Assembly: GCA_947259045.1 (NCBI GenBank)
Contig: CAMYKZ010000009.1
Span: 1-59,121, forward strand
Origin: an uncultured Afifella sp.
GTDB lineage: Bacteria; Pseudomonadota; Alphaproteobacteria; Rhizobiales; Afifellaceae
Reading direction: 5' to 3'
DNA: 59,121 nucleotides
Part shown: one piece after another, positions 19,955-29,474 of the stretch
Layout of the letters: the number at the start of each line of letters is the position of its first letter
Numbering within the stretch: the first letter of the stretch is position 1
Notes under the pieces: generated by a model
Databases searched by the model: none
Told to the model about the DNA's origin: nothing
What the model saw: the letters and a program-made list of their open reading frames with translations, nothing else
Made by a program: the position numbers and the translations under genes

Positions 19955-21895
19955 TCAGGCGCTGTCGGCGACATCTTCGTCGAGGCGCGGGTCGCGCGGA
20001 AGATTATCGCGCAGAATATCCTCCAGCGGTTTGGGGTGGCCGAAATGGAAGCCTTGCGCCTGGTTGCAGCCGGCGGCTTTCAGGATGGCCGCATGTTCGG
20101 CGGTTTCCACGCCTTCGCCGGCGACCGACATCCCCAGTGACTGGCCCAGATTGCAGATCGCAGCCACCACGGCCCGTGTCTTGTGATCGCCGTCAATGCC
20201 GTTCATGAACGAACGGTCGACCTTGATCTTGTCGAACGGATAGCGTGACAGAAGGCCGAGACTCGACGTGCCGACGCCGAAATTATCCATGACGATGGAA
20301 ATTCCGGTTTCGCGGATTTTTTCAAGCCGCATGAAGGCAGACGATTCACCGCGGCCCAGAATGCTTTCATTGACTTCTATATCGACCCGTTCCGGCGAGA
20401 TCCCGTAATCGCGCAGCATATGGGCGATAAAGACTTCGATACCGTCTCTTTTCAGTTGTGCTGCCGACAGGTTGATGGCGATCCGCATCGATTCCGGCAA
20501 CAGCCGGCCATCGCGGGCCGCCTGGCGGATCACCCACTCGCCCATCGGGATAATCAGGCCGGTTTCCTCTGCAATGGATATGAACATCGACGTGGGGACG
20601 AGCCCCTTGCCCGGCAACCGCCAGCGCAAAAGCGCCTCGTAGCCGATAACCTTGTTGGTCCTCAGATCATGCTGCGGCTGGTAGAGCAGCGTAAACAGAT
20701 CATTCTTGAGCGCGTAACGCAGTCCGTCTTCCAGTGTCCGGCGGCTTTTCATGTCCTCCGCCATCTTCGGATCGAAGAACCGCCATGTCCGTTTGCCTTC
20801 GCTCTTTGCCCGGTAGAGTGCAAAATCGGCATTGCGGACAAGCTTGTCGGCGGTATCGCCATTGTCCGGGCCGATCGCAATACCCATCGAACAGCCCACC
20901 ATGATTTCATGACCGTCGATCTGGAAGGGGCTGGATACCAGTTCGATAATCCGCTTCGCCATGGCATTGACGGATGAGGGGTCGGTCATTTTCGGGACGA
21001 TGATGGCGAATTCGTCACCCGACAGCCGCGCCAGCAGATCATTGTCGCGCAGCGAACTCTGCAACCGTTCGCCGGTGGCTTTCAGGAGTCCGTCGCCGAT
21101 CGGATGCCCGAGCGTGTCATTGACCGACTTGAAGCCGTCGAGATCGAGAATGATGACCGCCAGTTTATGGCCGTGCAGGACGGCGGCTTCGGCGGCACGC
21201 TCCAGCGTTTCCTCAAACTGCGCCCGGTTCGGCAGCGATGTCAGGCCGTCATGGTGCGCTAGATAACGCATCTCCCGGTTCTGTTCCTGCTCGCGCTTGG
21301 AGCGATAGGTGAACCCGGCCATGAAAGAAAAGAATGTGACAGTGGCAAAGCCGGCGTAATAGGATAATTGCTGCTTGAACGAAACTTCCAGAATGCCGGC
21401 GGATTCCACCTGGCTGACCCGTGCGGCGATGCGGCCGGGAAAGTCCGGCTTGGCCGGCAGCAGCGACCAGATATTGTATTCAGCGATTGAAAACAGGCTG
21501 AAGGCCTGGCGGCTGAAGGTACGGGCCTCGCCGCCAACCGGAGCATCGCCCGTCGCCTGTGCTGTCGCGTCTATGAAACGTTGTCTTGTATCCTCCGGAC
21601 CGTAGATTGTCTCGATAGCGCCGTTTCGCCGAATGAGGACGAGCCCGTCTATTCCGGCGACATCGAGCATGCTGGAGGCACCGCCGGAGCGGACACGTTC
21701 GATCAGCTCCGTCAGATCGCTGTCCGCGCTGACAAGAGCCTGATCATACCAGAGCTCGGCGCGGCGTTGCGCATCGTCATTCAGCAGCGACCGCATTGAA
21801 AAATGCCCGATAAGAAACACCGAGCCGACAATGACGGCTGATACTGCAATGAACAATGTCAGCAGTTTGATGTTTCGAACCGACTTTATTGCCAA
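19955..21895 (-). CDS. Membrane GGDEF-EAL protein with an altered EAL metal site
   Basis: This is a cyclic-di-GMP turnover protein. An N-terminal transmembrane segment, a periplasmic region of about 150 residues and a second transmembrane segment precede the GGDEF domain (SGDEF, with an RDND inhibitory-site motif five residues before it) and the EAL domain. The EAL signature YEALLRW, the Asn of INLSAAQ, the Lys of KIKVDRSF and the Glu of GEGVE are kept. The metal-binding DDFG loop reads MDNFGVG, so one aspartate is Asn. Hydrolysis may be lost or weak. I chose TTG 21895 because GGAAGG lies eight bases before it and the membrane segment starts soon after; ATG 21952 is an alternative. Confidence 0.87.
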   Translation of the reverse strand: MAIKSVRNIKLLTLFIAVSAVIVGSVFLIGHFSMRSLLNDDAQRRAELWYDQALVSADSDLTELIERVRSGGASSMLDVAGIDGLVLIRRNGAIETIYGPEDTRQRFIDATAQATGDAPVGGEARTFSRQAFSLFSIAEYNIWSLLPAKPDFPGRIAARVSQVESAGILEVSFKQQLSYYAGFATVTFFSFMAGFTYRSKREQEQNREMRYLAHHDGLTSLPNRAQFEETLERAAEAAVLHGHKLAVIILDLDGFKSVNDTLGHPIGDGLLKATGERLQSSLRDNDLLARLSGDEFAIIVPKMTDPSSVNAMAKRIIELVSSPFQIDGHEIMVGCSMGIAIGPDNGDTADKLVRNADFALYRAKSEGKRTWRFFDPKMAEDMKSRRTLEDGLRYALKNDLFTLLYQPQHDLRTNKVIGYEALLRWRLPGKGLVPTSMFISIAEETGLIIPMGEWVIRQAARDGRLLPESMRIAINLSAAQLKRDGIEVFIAHMLRDYGISPERVDIEVNESILGRGESSAFMRLEKIRETGISIVMDNFGVGTSSLGLLSRYPFDKIKVDRSFMNGIDGDHKTRAVVAAICNLGQSLGMSVAGEGVETAEHAAILKAAGCNQAQGFHFGHPKPLEDILRDNLPRDPRLDEDVADSA

Positions 21896-22104
21896 GCTTC
21901 TTGCCTTCCATCCGCCCGCACGGACCCGGCATTCCGGGACTCTCGAGAGCATTCTGGATAACAGTTACGCCTTAGATTTCTGTAAACTTCGGTCTGAAAA
22001 TTCGACTAAGCTTTGTCGCAACACTGAAGAATTTTATTGTATAGAATCAATCGTTAACGGGCTTTTCCGGTCCTGGGCCGGGCCGTGCGCAATCTGGCTC
22101 GCAA

Positions 22105-23988
22105 TCAGGACGCCTGTTGCTGATCCGGCGGCTGGTGGCCGGCGCGGGTCGGTGCGCCGAACAGGAAACCCTGGACGATGCTGCATCCTGCTGCCTGCAG
22201 CAGCGTGACCTGTTCGTTCGTTTCCACGCCCTCAGCGGTAATATCGACGCTGAGTGATCGGCCAAGCCCGACAATCGACGAAATAATGGCTGCAATCTGG
22301 GGATCGTTCGACAGCTGGCTGACAAAACTCCGGTCAATCTTGATCTTGTCGAACGGAAATTGCGTCAGATAGTTAAGCGACGAATAACCGATGCCGAAAT
22401 CGTCCATTGCAATCCGCACACCAAGCGCCTTGATCCGCTGCAGCGTTTCCATCACATCAGCCGAATGATCAAGGAAAAGGCTTTCTGTAATCTCGATCTC
22501 CAGGCGTTTCGGATCCATGCCGGTTTCGGTCAAGACCTGCTCGATCATCTCGTCAACACCGGCATAATTGAACTGCGCTGCCGAGAAATTGACTGCAACG
22601 GTGCCGGATTTGATCCATTCCGCCGCGTCCTGGCAGGCTTTGCGCAAGACCCATTCGCCAAGCTGTTTGATCAGTCCTGTCTCTTCGGCAACCGGAATGA
22701 AGTCCATTGGAGAAATAATGCCTTCTCCCGGCCGCTCCCAACGGATCAGCGCCTCATAACCGCATAGATCACCTGTTTTCAGGTTCATTTGCGGCTGATA
22801 GAAAACGACGAATTCGTCATGTTGCAGCGCGTTGCGAAGGTCGCGTTCAAGCTTGCTGCGTTTCTTCAGCTGGCGCTCCATTTCGGTGTCGAAAAACCGA
22901 ACCGTCTGCTTGCCTTCCGATTTCGCCTTGAACAGGGCAAGATCCGCAGCCCGGAACAGGGCGTCGGCGTTATCCGCATTGATCGGAAACGTTGCGATCC
23001 CGACGCTGGCCGTCAGGGAAACCGGGTCCGCATCGACCTGATAGGGCTGGCTCAGATCGGCAACGATTTTCTGGCCGAGATGTTTCAGGGTCCGGGCATT
23101 GGCGTCGTCACGGTAAAGAATCGCAAATTCATCGCCATTGATACGCGCCAGGGTGCCAATGCCGCCGACGAGCGGCTTCAGCCTTTCCACGGCCTCGATG
23201 ATCAGTTTGTCGCCGACCGCATGTCCCCACAGATCGTTGACGGATTTGAACCGGTCCAGATCGATCGTCAGGATGGCCAGCATGGAATCGGATTGCTTGG
23301 CTTCCTTGATCGTTCGTTCAAGCTGGTCCTGAAACTGTATTCTGTCAGGTAATCCGGTCAGCGCATCGCGCCGGCCGCTATGGGCAATTTTCGGCCGCGC
23401 CGACGCACGTTCTTCCTTCGGTTTTCTGACCAGCAGCCAGGCAAAGGCGGCAAACACCGGTAACAGCAGACCGGCAATCAGGAGGGCAATCGTGTTCAGG
23501 CTGCTCATCAGTGCGGCTGCAGGCCCCCGCTGGTCGATCAGCACCCATGCAGCGCCCTCATCAGCGCCAAATCGTGCGGCCGGCACCCAGAACGTCATGA
23601 CAGAATCAACCGCAGTCGCTGCACTGACGCTTTCCAGGGCGCCGCCATCAAGTGAAACCGGCGCTCCAGCTGCGGTTTTCGGCATGGCGATCCTGCTGGT
23701 GATGCCGTCGTCGCCAAGCCGTGCTTTGACGAGCATCTGGCCGGAACCGTCATAAACCGCATAAGCGGAAATTCCGGACAAATCGCCTTGATCCGTCACC
23801 CCTCGGCCCGCAGCAGCCTCGGCGGCCGCCCTGTCGGATGCCGCGACGGCATCGGAAAAAAGAGAATCCTGTCCAAGATACTGCGCCGACAGCATGATCA
23901 GCGAAGAAACCGTGACATAGGCAATCACAGCCCCGATTAAAATCAGGCCCGGGCGATGATCATTTGCGCGGTTCACTCTAGTTGGCAT
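22105..23988 (-). CDS. Membrane GGDEF-EAL protein with an intact EAL site
   Basis: This second c-di-GMP protein has two transmembrane segments (about 14-36 and 160-185) around a periplasmic domain, then GGDEF and EAL domains. The GGDEF motif is degenerate (INGDEF) and has no RxxD inhibitory site. The EAL half is complete: GYEALIRW, VNFSAAQ, LEIEITES, MDDFGIGYSS, KIKIDRSF and AEGVETNEQ. Phosphodiesterase activity is therefore likely, with the GGDEF half perhaps a GTP sensor. ATG 23988 is preceded by an in-frame GTG at 23991. It lies upstream of, and on the same strand as, the other GGDEF-EAL gene. Confidence 0.9.
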   Translation of the reverse strand: MPTRVNRANDHRPGLILIGAVIAYVTVSSLIMLSAQYLGQDSLFSDAVAASDRAAAEAAAGRGVTDQGDLSGISAYAVYDGSGQMLVKARLGDDGITSRIAMPKTAAGAPVSLDGGALESVSAATAVDSVMTFWVPAARFGADEGAAWVLIDQRGPAAALMSSLNTIALLIAGLLLPVFAAFAWLLVRKPKEERASARPKIAHSGRRDALTGLPDRIQFQDQLERTIKEAKQSDSMLAILTIDLDRFKSVNDLWGHAVGDKLIIEAVERLKPLVGGIGTLARINGDEFAILYRDDANARTLKHLGQKIVADLSQPYQVDADPVSLTASVGIATFPINADNADALFRAADLALFKAKSEGKQTVRFFDTEMERQLKKRSKLERDLRNALQHDEFVVFYQPQMNLKTGDLCGYEALIRWERPGEGIISPMDFIPVAEETGLIKQLGEWVLRKACQDAAEWIKSGTVAVNFSAAQFNYAGVDEMIEQVLTETGMDPKRLEIEITESLFLDHSADVMETLQRIKALGVRIAMDDFGIGYSSLNYLTQFPFDKIKIDRSFVSQLSNDPQIAAIISSIVGLGRSLSVDITAEGVETNEQVTLLQAAGCSIVQGFLFGAPTRAGHQPPDQQQAS

Positions 23989-24105
23989 CACAGGTTCCCG
24001 TCTCAGGACGCCTAAACAACACCATTCAGCGTAAAATTTCTGTTATGATTTACCGGACAACAGCGGATAATTGGCCAACGGGCGGTTTTTTTACCTCCGA
24101 TTGGC

Positions 24106-24927
24106 TTATTTTGCCGTTTCCGAGGCCGCCGCCTGACCTTTCAGAACATCGAGCCGGGGCATGGAAATCGAGTGATATCCAGCGTCCACATAGTGGATTT
24201 CGCCTGTCACAGCGGTCGACAGGTCACTCAAAAGGTAGACGGCAGCGCCGCCGACATCCTCGATTGTGACAGATCTGCGCAATGGCGCATTATCGCGCTG
24301 GAAACTGAACATCGCCCGCGCATCGGCGATACCTGCGCCGGCAAGGGTGCGGACAGGGCCTGCGGATATGCCGTTAACGCGAATATTGTTTACGCCATAG
24401 TCGGTTGCCAGATATCGCACTGACGCTTCCAGCGCCGCTTTTGCAACGCCCATGACGTTATAATTCGGCATCACCCGAACCGAACCCGCATAGGTCAATG
24501 TCAGCATCGCGCCGCCATCCTTCATCAGCGGAGCCGCAAAACGGGCAACCTCGGTGAAGGAAAAGCAGGAAATCAGCATTGTCTTGCTGAAATTGCTGCG
24601 GCTGGTATCGGCATACCGGCCCTTCAGCTCGGCCTTGTCGGAAAAGGCGATTGCATGAACGACGAAATCCAGCGAGCCCCAGTCCGCCGCCAGCCTGTCG
24701 AAAACTTCCTTGAGGGAAGCCTCATCCTCGACATCACAATCCATCTGGATGCTGGAGCCGACTGATTTTGCCAGCGGTTCCAGCCGGCGGCCAAAGGCCT
24801 CGCCCTGATAGGTAAAAGCCAGTTCCGCGCCCTGATCGGCAAGGGCTTTTGCAATGCCCCAAGCAATCGAGTGATCGTTCGCGACACCCATGACGAGGCC
24901 GCGCTTTCCCTTCATCAAATCCGACAT
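24106..24927 (-). CDS. fabI: Enoyl-ACP reductase (NADH) FabI
   Basis: FabI reduces trans-2-enoyl-ACP in each fatty-acid elongation cycle. The 273-residue product has the FabI nucleotide motif GLVMGVANDHSIAWGIA and the catalytic Tyr156-(x6)-Lys163, in the same numbering as E. coli, with Tyr146 also conserved. SAGPVRTLAGAGI is another family signature. A GGAG Shine-Dalgarno precedes ATG 24927. It is the last gene of fabA-fabB-fabI, 12 bases after fabB. Confidence 0.96.
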   Translation of the reverse strand: MSDLMKGKRGLVMGVANDHSIAWGIAKALADQGAELAFTYQGEAFGRRLEPLAKSVGSSIQMDCDVEDEASLKEVFDRLAADWGSLDFVVHAIAFSDKAELKGRYADTSRSNFSKTMLISCFSFTEVARFAAPLMKDGGAMLTLTYAGSVRVMPNYNVMGVAKAALEASVRYLATDYGVNNIRVNGISAGPVRTLAGAGIADARAMFSFQRDNAPLRRSVTIEDVGGAAVYLLSDLSTAVTGEIHYVDAGYHSISMPRLDVLKGQAAASETAK

Positions 24928-24939
24928 GCAAGACTCCGT

Positions 24940-26163
24940 TCAGGCTTGGTAACGCTGGAAAACCAGCGTCGCATTTGTCCCGCCAAATCCGAACGAATTC
25001 GACAATACGCAGTTCAGGCTGACATCGTCCCGGCGTTCGCGGACAATCGGCATGTCAGCGAAATCAGGGTCCAGTTCCGTTATGTTGGCGCTTTCGCAGA
25101 TAAAACCGTTGTTCATCATCAGCAGGGAATAGATGGCTTCCTGCACGCCGGTTGCGCCGAGCGAATGGCCGGTCAGCGATTTTGTCGCCGCGATCGGCGG
25201 GCAGGCATCGCCGGAGCCGAACACTTCCCGGATCGCCTCGATTTCCCGCAGATCGCCAACCGGCGTCGATGTGGCGTGCGGATTGATATAATCGATCGGT
25301 TCGTTGACGGTCGACAGCGCCATTTTCATGCAGCGCACCGCGCCCTCGCCTGAAGGCTGGACCATGTCGTAGCCGTCCGATGTCGCGCCATAACCGACAA
25401 TTTCACCGTGTATTCGCGCGCCGCGCGCCTTGGCGTGTTCCAGTTCTTCGAGCACGAGCACGCCGGCGCCGCCGGCAATGACAAAACCGTCGCGGCTGGC
25501 ATCGTAGGCGCGTGACGACGTTTCCGGTGTATCGTTATATTTCGACGACATGGCGCCCATAGCGTCAAACAGGTTCGACAGGGTCCAGTCGAGTTCTTCT
25601 CCGCCGCCGGCGAAAATGATATCCTGCTTGCCCATCTGGATGGTTTCATAGGCGTTGCCGATGCAATGGTTTGACGTCGCGCAGGCCGACGAGATGGAAT
25701 AGTTTACGCCCTTGATCGCGAATGGCGTCGCCAGGGTAGCGGAATTGGTCGACGACATGGCTTTGGGCACGGCGAAGGGTCCGATCCGCTTCGGTCCCTT
25801 TTCGCGGGTGATATCTGCCGCCTCGACGACAGCACGTGTCGAGGGGCCGCCGGATCCCATGATAATTCCGGTCCGCTCGTTGCTGACTTCATGCTTTTCC
25901 AGTCCGGCATCCTGGATGACCTGCTGCATGGCGATATAATTCCATGCCGCGCCGCGACCCATGAAGCGGGTTGTCCGGCGGTCGAGACCATCTGCCGGGT
26001 CCGGAGTCGGCGCACCGTGAACCTGACAGCGAAAGCCGTATTTGGCATAATCGTCGGCGAACACAATGCCGGAGCGGGCCTCTCGCAGGCTGGCCAGAAC
26101 CTCCTGGATGTCGTTGCCGATCGATGAGACGATGCCCATGCCCGTCACCACAACACGTTTCAT
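24940..26163 (-). CDS. fabB: Beta-ketoacyl-ACP synthase I FabB
   Basis: FabB condenses malonyl-ACP with acyl-ACP and is needed for unsaturated fatty-acid elongation. The catalytic triad is Cys161 in SSACATS, a histidine in [11 protein letters not shown] and a histidine in [12 protein letters not shown]. The start [16 protein letters not shown] and the end [14 protein letters not shown] are typical. At 407 residues it has normal length. It sits between fabA and fabI, which together make the anaerobic-type unsaturated fatty acid branch. Confidence 0.97.
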   Translation of the reverse strand: MKRVVVTGMGIVSSIGNDIQEVLASLREARSGIVFADDYAKYGFRCQVHGAPTPDPADGLDRRTTRFMGRGAAWNYIAMQQVIQDAGLEKHEVSNERTGIIMGSGGPSTRAVVEAADITREKGPKRIGPFAVPKAMSSTNSATLATPFAIKGVNYSISSACATSNHCIGNAYETIQMGKQDIIFAGGGEELDWTLSNLFDAMGAMSSKYNDTPETSSRAYDASRDGFVIAGGAGVLVLEELEHAKARGARIHGEIVGYGATSDGYDMVQPSGEGAVRCMKMALSTVNEPIDYINPHATSTPVGDLREIEAIREVFGSGDACPPIAATKSLTGHSLGATGVQEAIYSLLMMNNGFICESANITELDPDFADMPIVRERRDDVSLNCVLSNSFGFGGTNATLVFQRYQA

Positions 26164-26218
26164 TGCCCACTCCTCATGTCAGTCGCCCCTGCTGCCGATT
26201 CGCTCTGCCGGTTTGCGA

Positions 26219-26737
26219 TCAGCTCCCGGCCTGCGTCTTGAACAGTCCGACTTTCAGATCCTTGGCCTTGTATATGGTAACGCCGTCGGCTTTCAGCCAG
26301 CCATCCGCAATCCCCAGAACCAGTTTTGAGCGCATGACCCGTTTCAGATCGATGCCATATTCCACATGTTTGATATGCGGTTCCACCATGCCGGAGAATT
26401 TGACCTCGCCGACCGCCAGCGCGCGGCCGTGTCCTTCCGCGCCAAGCCAGCCGAGAAAAAAACCGGTCATCTGCCACAACGCATCAAGCCCGAGGCAACC
26501 GGGCATCACCGGATCACCCTGAAAATGGCAGGGAAAAAACCACAGATCCGGCCTGACTTCGAGTTCCGCCCGCACATGGCCCTTGCCATACTCTCCGCCG
26601 TCCTCTGCAATGCTGGAAATTCTGTCGAACATCAGCATCGGAGGAAGCGGCAATTGGGGGTTTCCGGCTCCAAACAACTCGTTGCGTCCGCAAGCAAGCA
26701 ATTCTTCATATTCAAAATGAGACTGACGATCCGTCAT
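26219..26737 (-). CDS. fabA: 3-hydroxydecanoyl-ACP dehydratase/isomerase FabA
   Basis: FabA dehydrates 3-hydroxydecanoyl-ACP and isomerises trans-2 to cis-3-decenoyl-ACP, the entry to unsaturated fatty acids. The catalytic His71 is in [14 protein letters not shown] and Asp85 in LGLDALWQ. I start at ATG 26737 ([20 protein letters not shown], 172 residues), which has GGAAGAGG upstream. The open frame reaches 27127, but the extra part crosses the divergent irr gene and looks non-coding. Confidence 0.96.
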   Translation of the reverse strand: MTDRQSHFEYEELLACGRNELFGAGNPQLPLPPMLMFDRISSIAEDGGEYGKGHVRAELEVRPDLWFFPCHFQGDPVMPGCLGLDALWQMTGFFLGWLGAEGHGRALAVGEVKFSGMVEPHIKHVEYGIDLKRVMRSKLVLGIADGWLKADGVTIYKAKDLKVGLFKTQAGS

Positions 26738-26846
26738 TCGTTTTTTGGCCTCTTCCCGGTCTTTGTTATTACGTTGTAAACCCTGCAGGATCATTTTGCA
26801 TGACGGGTCTGCCATGCAATGTGCTCGAAATAGACTGGCGCTGCAA

Positions 26847-26874
26847 ACCTTAATGCCGCAGCCGGTTGTCTCAA
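26847..26874 (-). promoter_or_regulatory. Possible promoter of fabA-fabB-fabI
   Basis: Reading on the minus strand, TTGAGA (26874-26869), a 16-base spacer and TAAGGT (26852-26847). The -35-like element overlaps the one proposed for irr on the other strand, within TTGTCTCAA. Weak match, plausible position. Confidence 0.25.
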
Positions 26875-26895
26875 GGGGGGCAACTCGCATATAAA
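26866..26895 (+). promoter_or_regulatory. Possible promoter of irr
   Basis: TTGTCT (26866-26871), an 18-base spacer and TATAAA (26890-26895), about 45 bases before irr. The -10-like element matches five of six bases. No clear iron-control-element palindrome is visible in the 202-base gap. Confidence 0.35.
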
Positions 26896-26939
26896 GGCAG
26901 AGAATAACAGAGCAAAGTCCAACAACAGGCTGGTTTGCA

Positions 26940-27374
26940 ATGCATATTGATCGGCAAGGGCGTGAGGGCCCTGACATGGTGGCGCGCCTGCGCTCCGCGG
27001 GATTGCGCCCGACACGACAGCGGATCGATCTCGGCAAATTGCTGTTTGCCCGCGGTGACCGGCATCTGACGGCGGAAATTCTGCACGAAGAAGCGGAGCG
27101 CTCCAATGTCCGCGTCTCCCTTGCCACGGTTTACAACACGTTGCATCAGTTCACCGAGGCTGGTCTGTTGCGGGAAGTGTCGGTCGATGGCGCCCGAACC
27201 TATTTCGACACAAATGTCTCAGACCATCACCATTATTTCGTCGAGGGTGAAAACCGGCTGATCGACGTCGACGGTAAAATCCGGATCGGCGAAATTCCTG
27301 CACCCCCGGACGGAATGGAGATCAGTGCTGTTGAGGTGGTGGTCCGGATTCGCCCGAAGCCGGACAAACAATAG
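26940..27374 (+). CDS. irr: Fur-family iron response regulator Irr
   Basis: Irr is the heme-responsive iron regulator of Rhizobiales. The helix-turn-helix region shows [20 protein letters not shown] and [20 protein letters not shown]. The His-rich motif [11 protein letters not shown] (His96-98) is the heme/metal site typical of Irr. There is no N-terminal Cys-Pro heme regulatory motif like that of Bradyrhizobium japonicum. Being divergent from fabA is a known rhizobial arrangement and supports Irr over Fur or Zur. The start is uncertain: ATG 26940, or ATG 26976 with a better GAGGG upstream. Confidence 0.92.
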   Translation: MHIDRQGREGPDMVARLRSAGLRPTRQRIDLGKLLFARGDRHLTAEILHEEAERSNVRVSLATVYNTLHQFTEAGLLREVSVDGARTYFDTNVSDHHHYFVEGENRLIDVDGKIRIGEIPAPPDGMEISAVEVVVRIRPKPDKQ

Positions 27375-27375
27375 A

Positions 27376-27918
27376 TCATTCCTCGACAGTTTCCTGTTGA
27401 TAAACGCCCCAGAGCCGGTTCTGCTCGATCCAGCCGTTGAAACGGTCGTCCTGCAACTGACACCAGTTCTTGTTACAGGCGACAATGTCGACGATCAGCT
27501 TGGCCTCCAGATAGGCAACGATTTCGGCATCTTCAGAAGCCGACCGGCGCAAGGCGAATTGCGCCCGGTCATCCCAGGGTGCGATCATTGCCGTGCGGCG
27601 GCCTGAAAGAAGGCTGCGATGAATCCAGCCTTCGCTGCCTTCCCAATCGCGGATCTGGCGCCAGTTTTCGAATTCCCGGATGATTTCCACCGGCAATCCG
27701 TCTCGTACGAAAACCCAGGCGATATTGTAATTCCGGCCCGGACCGCGGCGCACGTTGACCTTGTCTGTACTCAGCGACACAAACCGCGGCAGCGGGAAGC
27801 CGCTCGGGCCGGTTTTGGTCTGCTGGGCTGCGGCCGGCGCAGACTGCAACGCAAGCAGAATGACAATTCCCGTCAGCACGGAACCAATCAGGACAGAATT
27901 GAATATTCCCGGTCGCAC
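27376..27918 (-). CDS. Exported SH3-domain protein
   Basis: The product is exported and carries bacterial SH3-like modules. The first shows VNVRRGPGRNYNIAWVF and GWIHRSLLSGRR, the second LEAKLIVDIVACNKNWCQL and GWIEQNRLWGVY. I start at GTG 27918 (MRPGIFNSVLIGSVLTGIVI), which has GAGG six bases upstream and leads straight into a signal peptide ending APAAAQQ. A GTG at 27954 is possible but lacks a clear ribosome site. The family often occurs near irr in rhizobia. Cell-wall or protein binding in the periplasm is the usual guess. It ends two bases after irr on the other strand. Confidence 0.82.
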   Translation of the reverse strand: MRPGIFNSVLIGSVLTGIVILLALQSAPAAAQQTKTGPSGFPLPRFVSLSTDKVNVRRGPGRNYNIAWVFVRDGLPVEIIREFENWRQIRDWEGSEGWIHRSLLSGRRTAMIAPWDDRAQFALRRSASEDAEIVAYLEAKLIVDIVACNKNWCQLQDDRFNGWIEQNRLWGVYQQETVEE

Positions 27919-28097
27919 ATATGCCTCAAAAAATGATTCCAGACGGTCAGACACCGCTTAACGCGCGGACTGTGCCTATTCAAGCCGATTCGGAGGCCGG
28001 GTTGGCATCGCAGGCCGCAGGCAATTGTTGCGTTTACCGGACTGTTTGATAGACAATCCCTCAGGAACGCCGCAAAGGCGCCGATGAGGGAACGTAA

Positions 28098-29096
28098 ATG
28101 GGCAAATCCAAACCGCTGGTGATCGTCACGCGAAAGCTTCCGGAACCGGTGGAAACGCGGATGCGTGAGCTTTTCCGGACCGAACTCAATCTTGAGGACC
28201 GGCCGATGACCCAGGCTGAACTGGTCGATGCGGTCAAGAGAGCGGATGTCCTGGTGCCGACGGTGACGGACAGGATCGATACCTCTATCATCGCCCAGGC
28301 GGGCGATAAACTGAAACTGATCGCCAATTTCGGCAATGGGGTCGACAATATCGCCGTCAACGCGGCAACCGAACAGAGCATCGCCGTCACCAATACGCCG
28401 AATGTACTGACCGAAGACACGGCTGACATGACGATGGCGCTGATGCTGGCGGTGCCGCGGCGCCTGGTGGAAGGTGCGCAGATCCTGGCGGAGAGCTCGG
28501 CCTGGAGCGGCTGGTCGCCGACATGGATGCTTGGTCACCGCATCTGGGGCAAGCGCCTCGGCATTATCGGCATGGGCCGGATCGGCACAGCCGTGGCGCG
28601 CCGGGCAAAGGCATTCGGTCTTTCAATCCATTATCACAATCGCCGCCCGGTCGATCCATCAACGGAAGAAGAGCTCGAGGCAACCTATTGGGACAGTCTC
28701 GACCAGATGCTGGCGCGGATGGATATCATTTCCGTCAATTGCCCGCACACACCGGGCACGTTTCATCTTCTGTCCCGGCGGCGGCTGGACCTGCTGCGGC
28801 CGGAAGCTTTCATCGTCAATACGGCCCGCGGCGAAATCATCGACGAACAGGCCATCATCGATGCGCTTGAGAGCGGCAAACTGGCAGGCGCCGGACTTGA
28901 CGTATTCGAGCACGAACCGGCTGTCGATGCACGGCTGATGAAACTGGCAAAATCCGGCAAGGTGGTTATCCTGCCTCACATGGGGTCTGCAACCGTGGAA
29001 AGCCGTATCGAGATGGGTGAAAAGGTCATCATCAATATCAGGGCCTGGATGGACGGACACAAGGTGCCTGACAGGGTTCTGCCCAACACACAGTGA
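28098..29096 (+). CDS. D-isomer specific 2-hydroxyacid dehydrogenase (glyoxylate/hydroxypyruvate reductase type)
   Basis: The 332-residue product is an NAD(P)-dependent 2-hydroxyacid dehydrogenase. The Rossmann motif is GIIGMGRIGTAVARRA. The substrate-loop motif FGNGVDNIAVNAA, NTARGEIIDEQAI with the catalytic Arg region, the Glu of DVFEHEPAVD and the His of LPHMGSATVESR follow in order. The pattern is closest to glyoxylate/hydroxypyruvate reductases (GRHPR/GyaR). The exact substrate cannot be read from the sequence. The next gene begins immediately after its stop. Confidence 0.88.
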   Translation: MGKSKPLVIVTRKLPEPVETRMRELFRTELNLEDRPMTQAELVDAVKRADVLVPTVTDRIDTSIIAQAGDKLKLIANFGNGVDNIAVNAATEQSIAVTNTPNVLTEDTADMTMALMLAVPRRLVEGAQILAESSAWSGWSPTWMLGHRIWGKRLGIIGMGRIGTAVARRAKAFGLSIHYHNRRPVDPSTEEELEATYWDSLDQMLARMDIISVNCPHTPGTFHLLSRRRLDLLRPEAFIVNTARGEIIDEQAIIDALESGKLAGAGLDVFEHEPAVDARLMKLAKSGKVVILPHMGSATVESRIEMGEKVIINIRAWMDGHKVPDRVLPNTQ

Positions 29097-29474
29097 ATGC
29101 CGATGTCAGATACAGACGATAAAAAAGACGCAAACGACAAACGCGAACTTCTCGGCCTGGACCAGGACGAGCCGCTGCCGAAATTCGGCAAACGCGCCGT
29201 GCGGCCGCCGGTGACGGAAGAGGAAAAACGCGAAAGGCTGATGGAGGAATTTCGCAATCAGGCGCGCGCCGACCTGCAGGAGGGCCGCCAACGCGACGTC
29301 GAAGACGTGCTTGATGCAAAAACCTCCGGCCGCAAGGCCAGCCTGTTCCGCTTTGGCCGTTCGCGCTCTGATGCCGATGAAACACCGGAACCTGAACTGT
29401 CTGAGGAAGACGAATGGCACCGGCGCATGTCGCGTCAACCGGATTCCGGGCCGGAGGATGAGGGGTCGGACTGA
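29097..29474 (+). CDS. Small charged hypothetical protein
   Basis: I do not recognise this family. The 125 residues are very rich in Asp, Glu, Lys and Arg, with no hydrophobic segment, so the protein is probably soluble and largely disordered. A helical stretch with EEEKRERLMEEFRNQARADL lies in the middle. The ATG at 29097 directly follows the stop of the dehydrogenase gene; a second ATG at 29103 is possible. Its last 40 bases overlap the 3' end of the convergent MoeB-type gene. Confidence 0.65.
   Translation: MPMSDTDDKKDANDKRELLGLDQDEPLPKFGKRAVRPPVTEEEKRERLMEEFRNQARADLQEGRQRDVEDVLDAKTSGRKASLFRFGRSRSDADETPEPELSEEDEWHRRMSRQPDSGPEDEGSD

Noticed and set aside
24000..24105. Terminator after fabI
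   Set aside because: A run of seven T is present on the plus strand at 24086-24092, but no hairpin precedes it, and fabI points the other way.
26738..27127. FabA extended upstream to 27127
   Set aside because: The extension runs antisense through irr and has no family similarity; ATG 26737 has a good ribosome site and the FabA start sequence.
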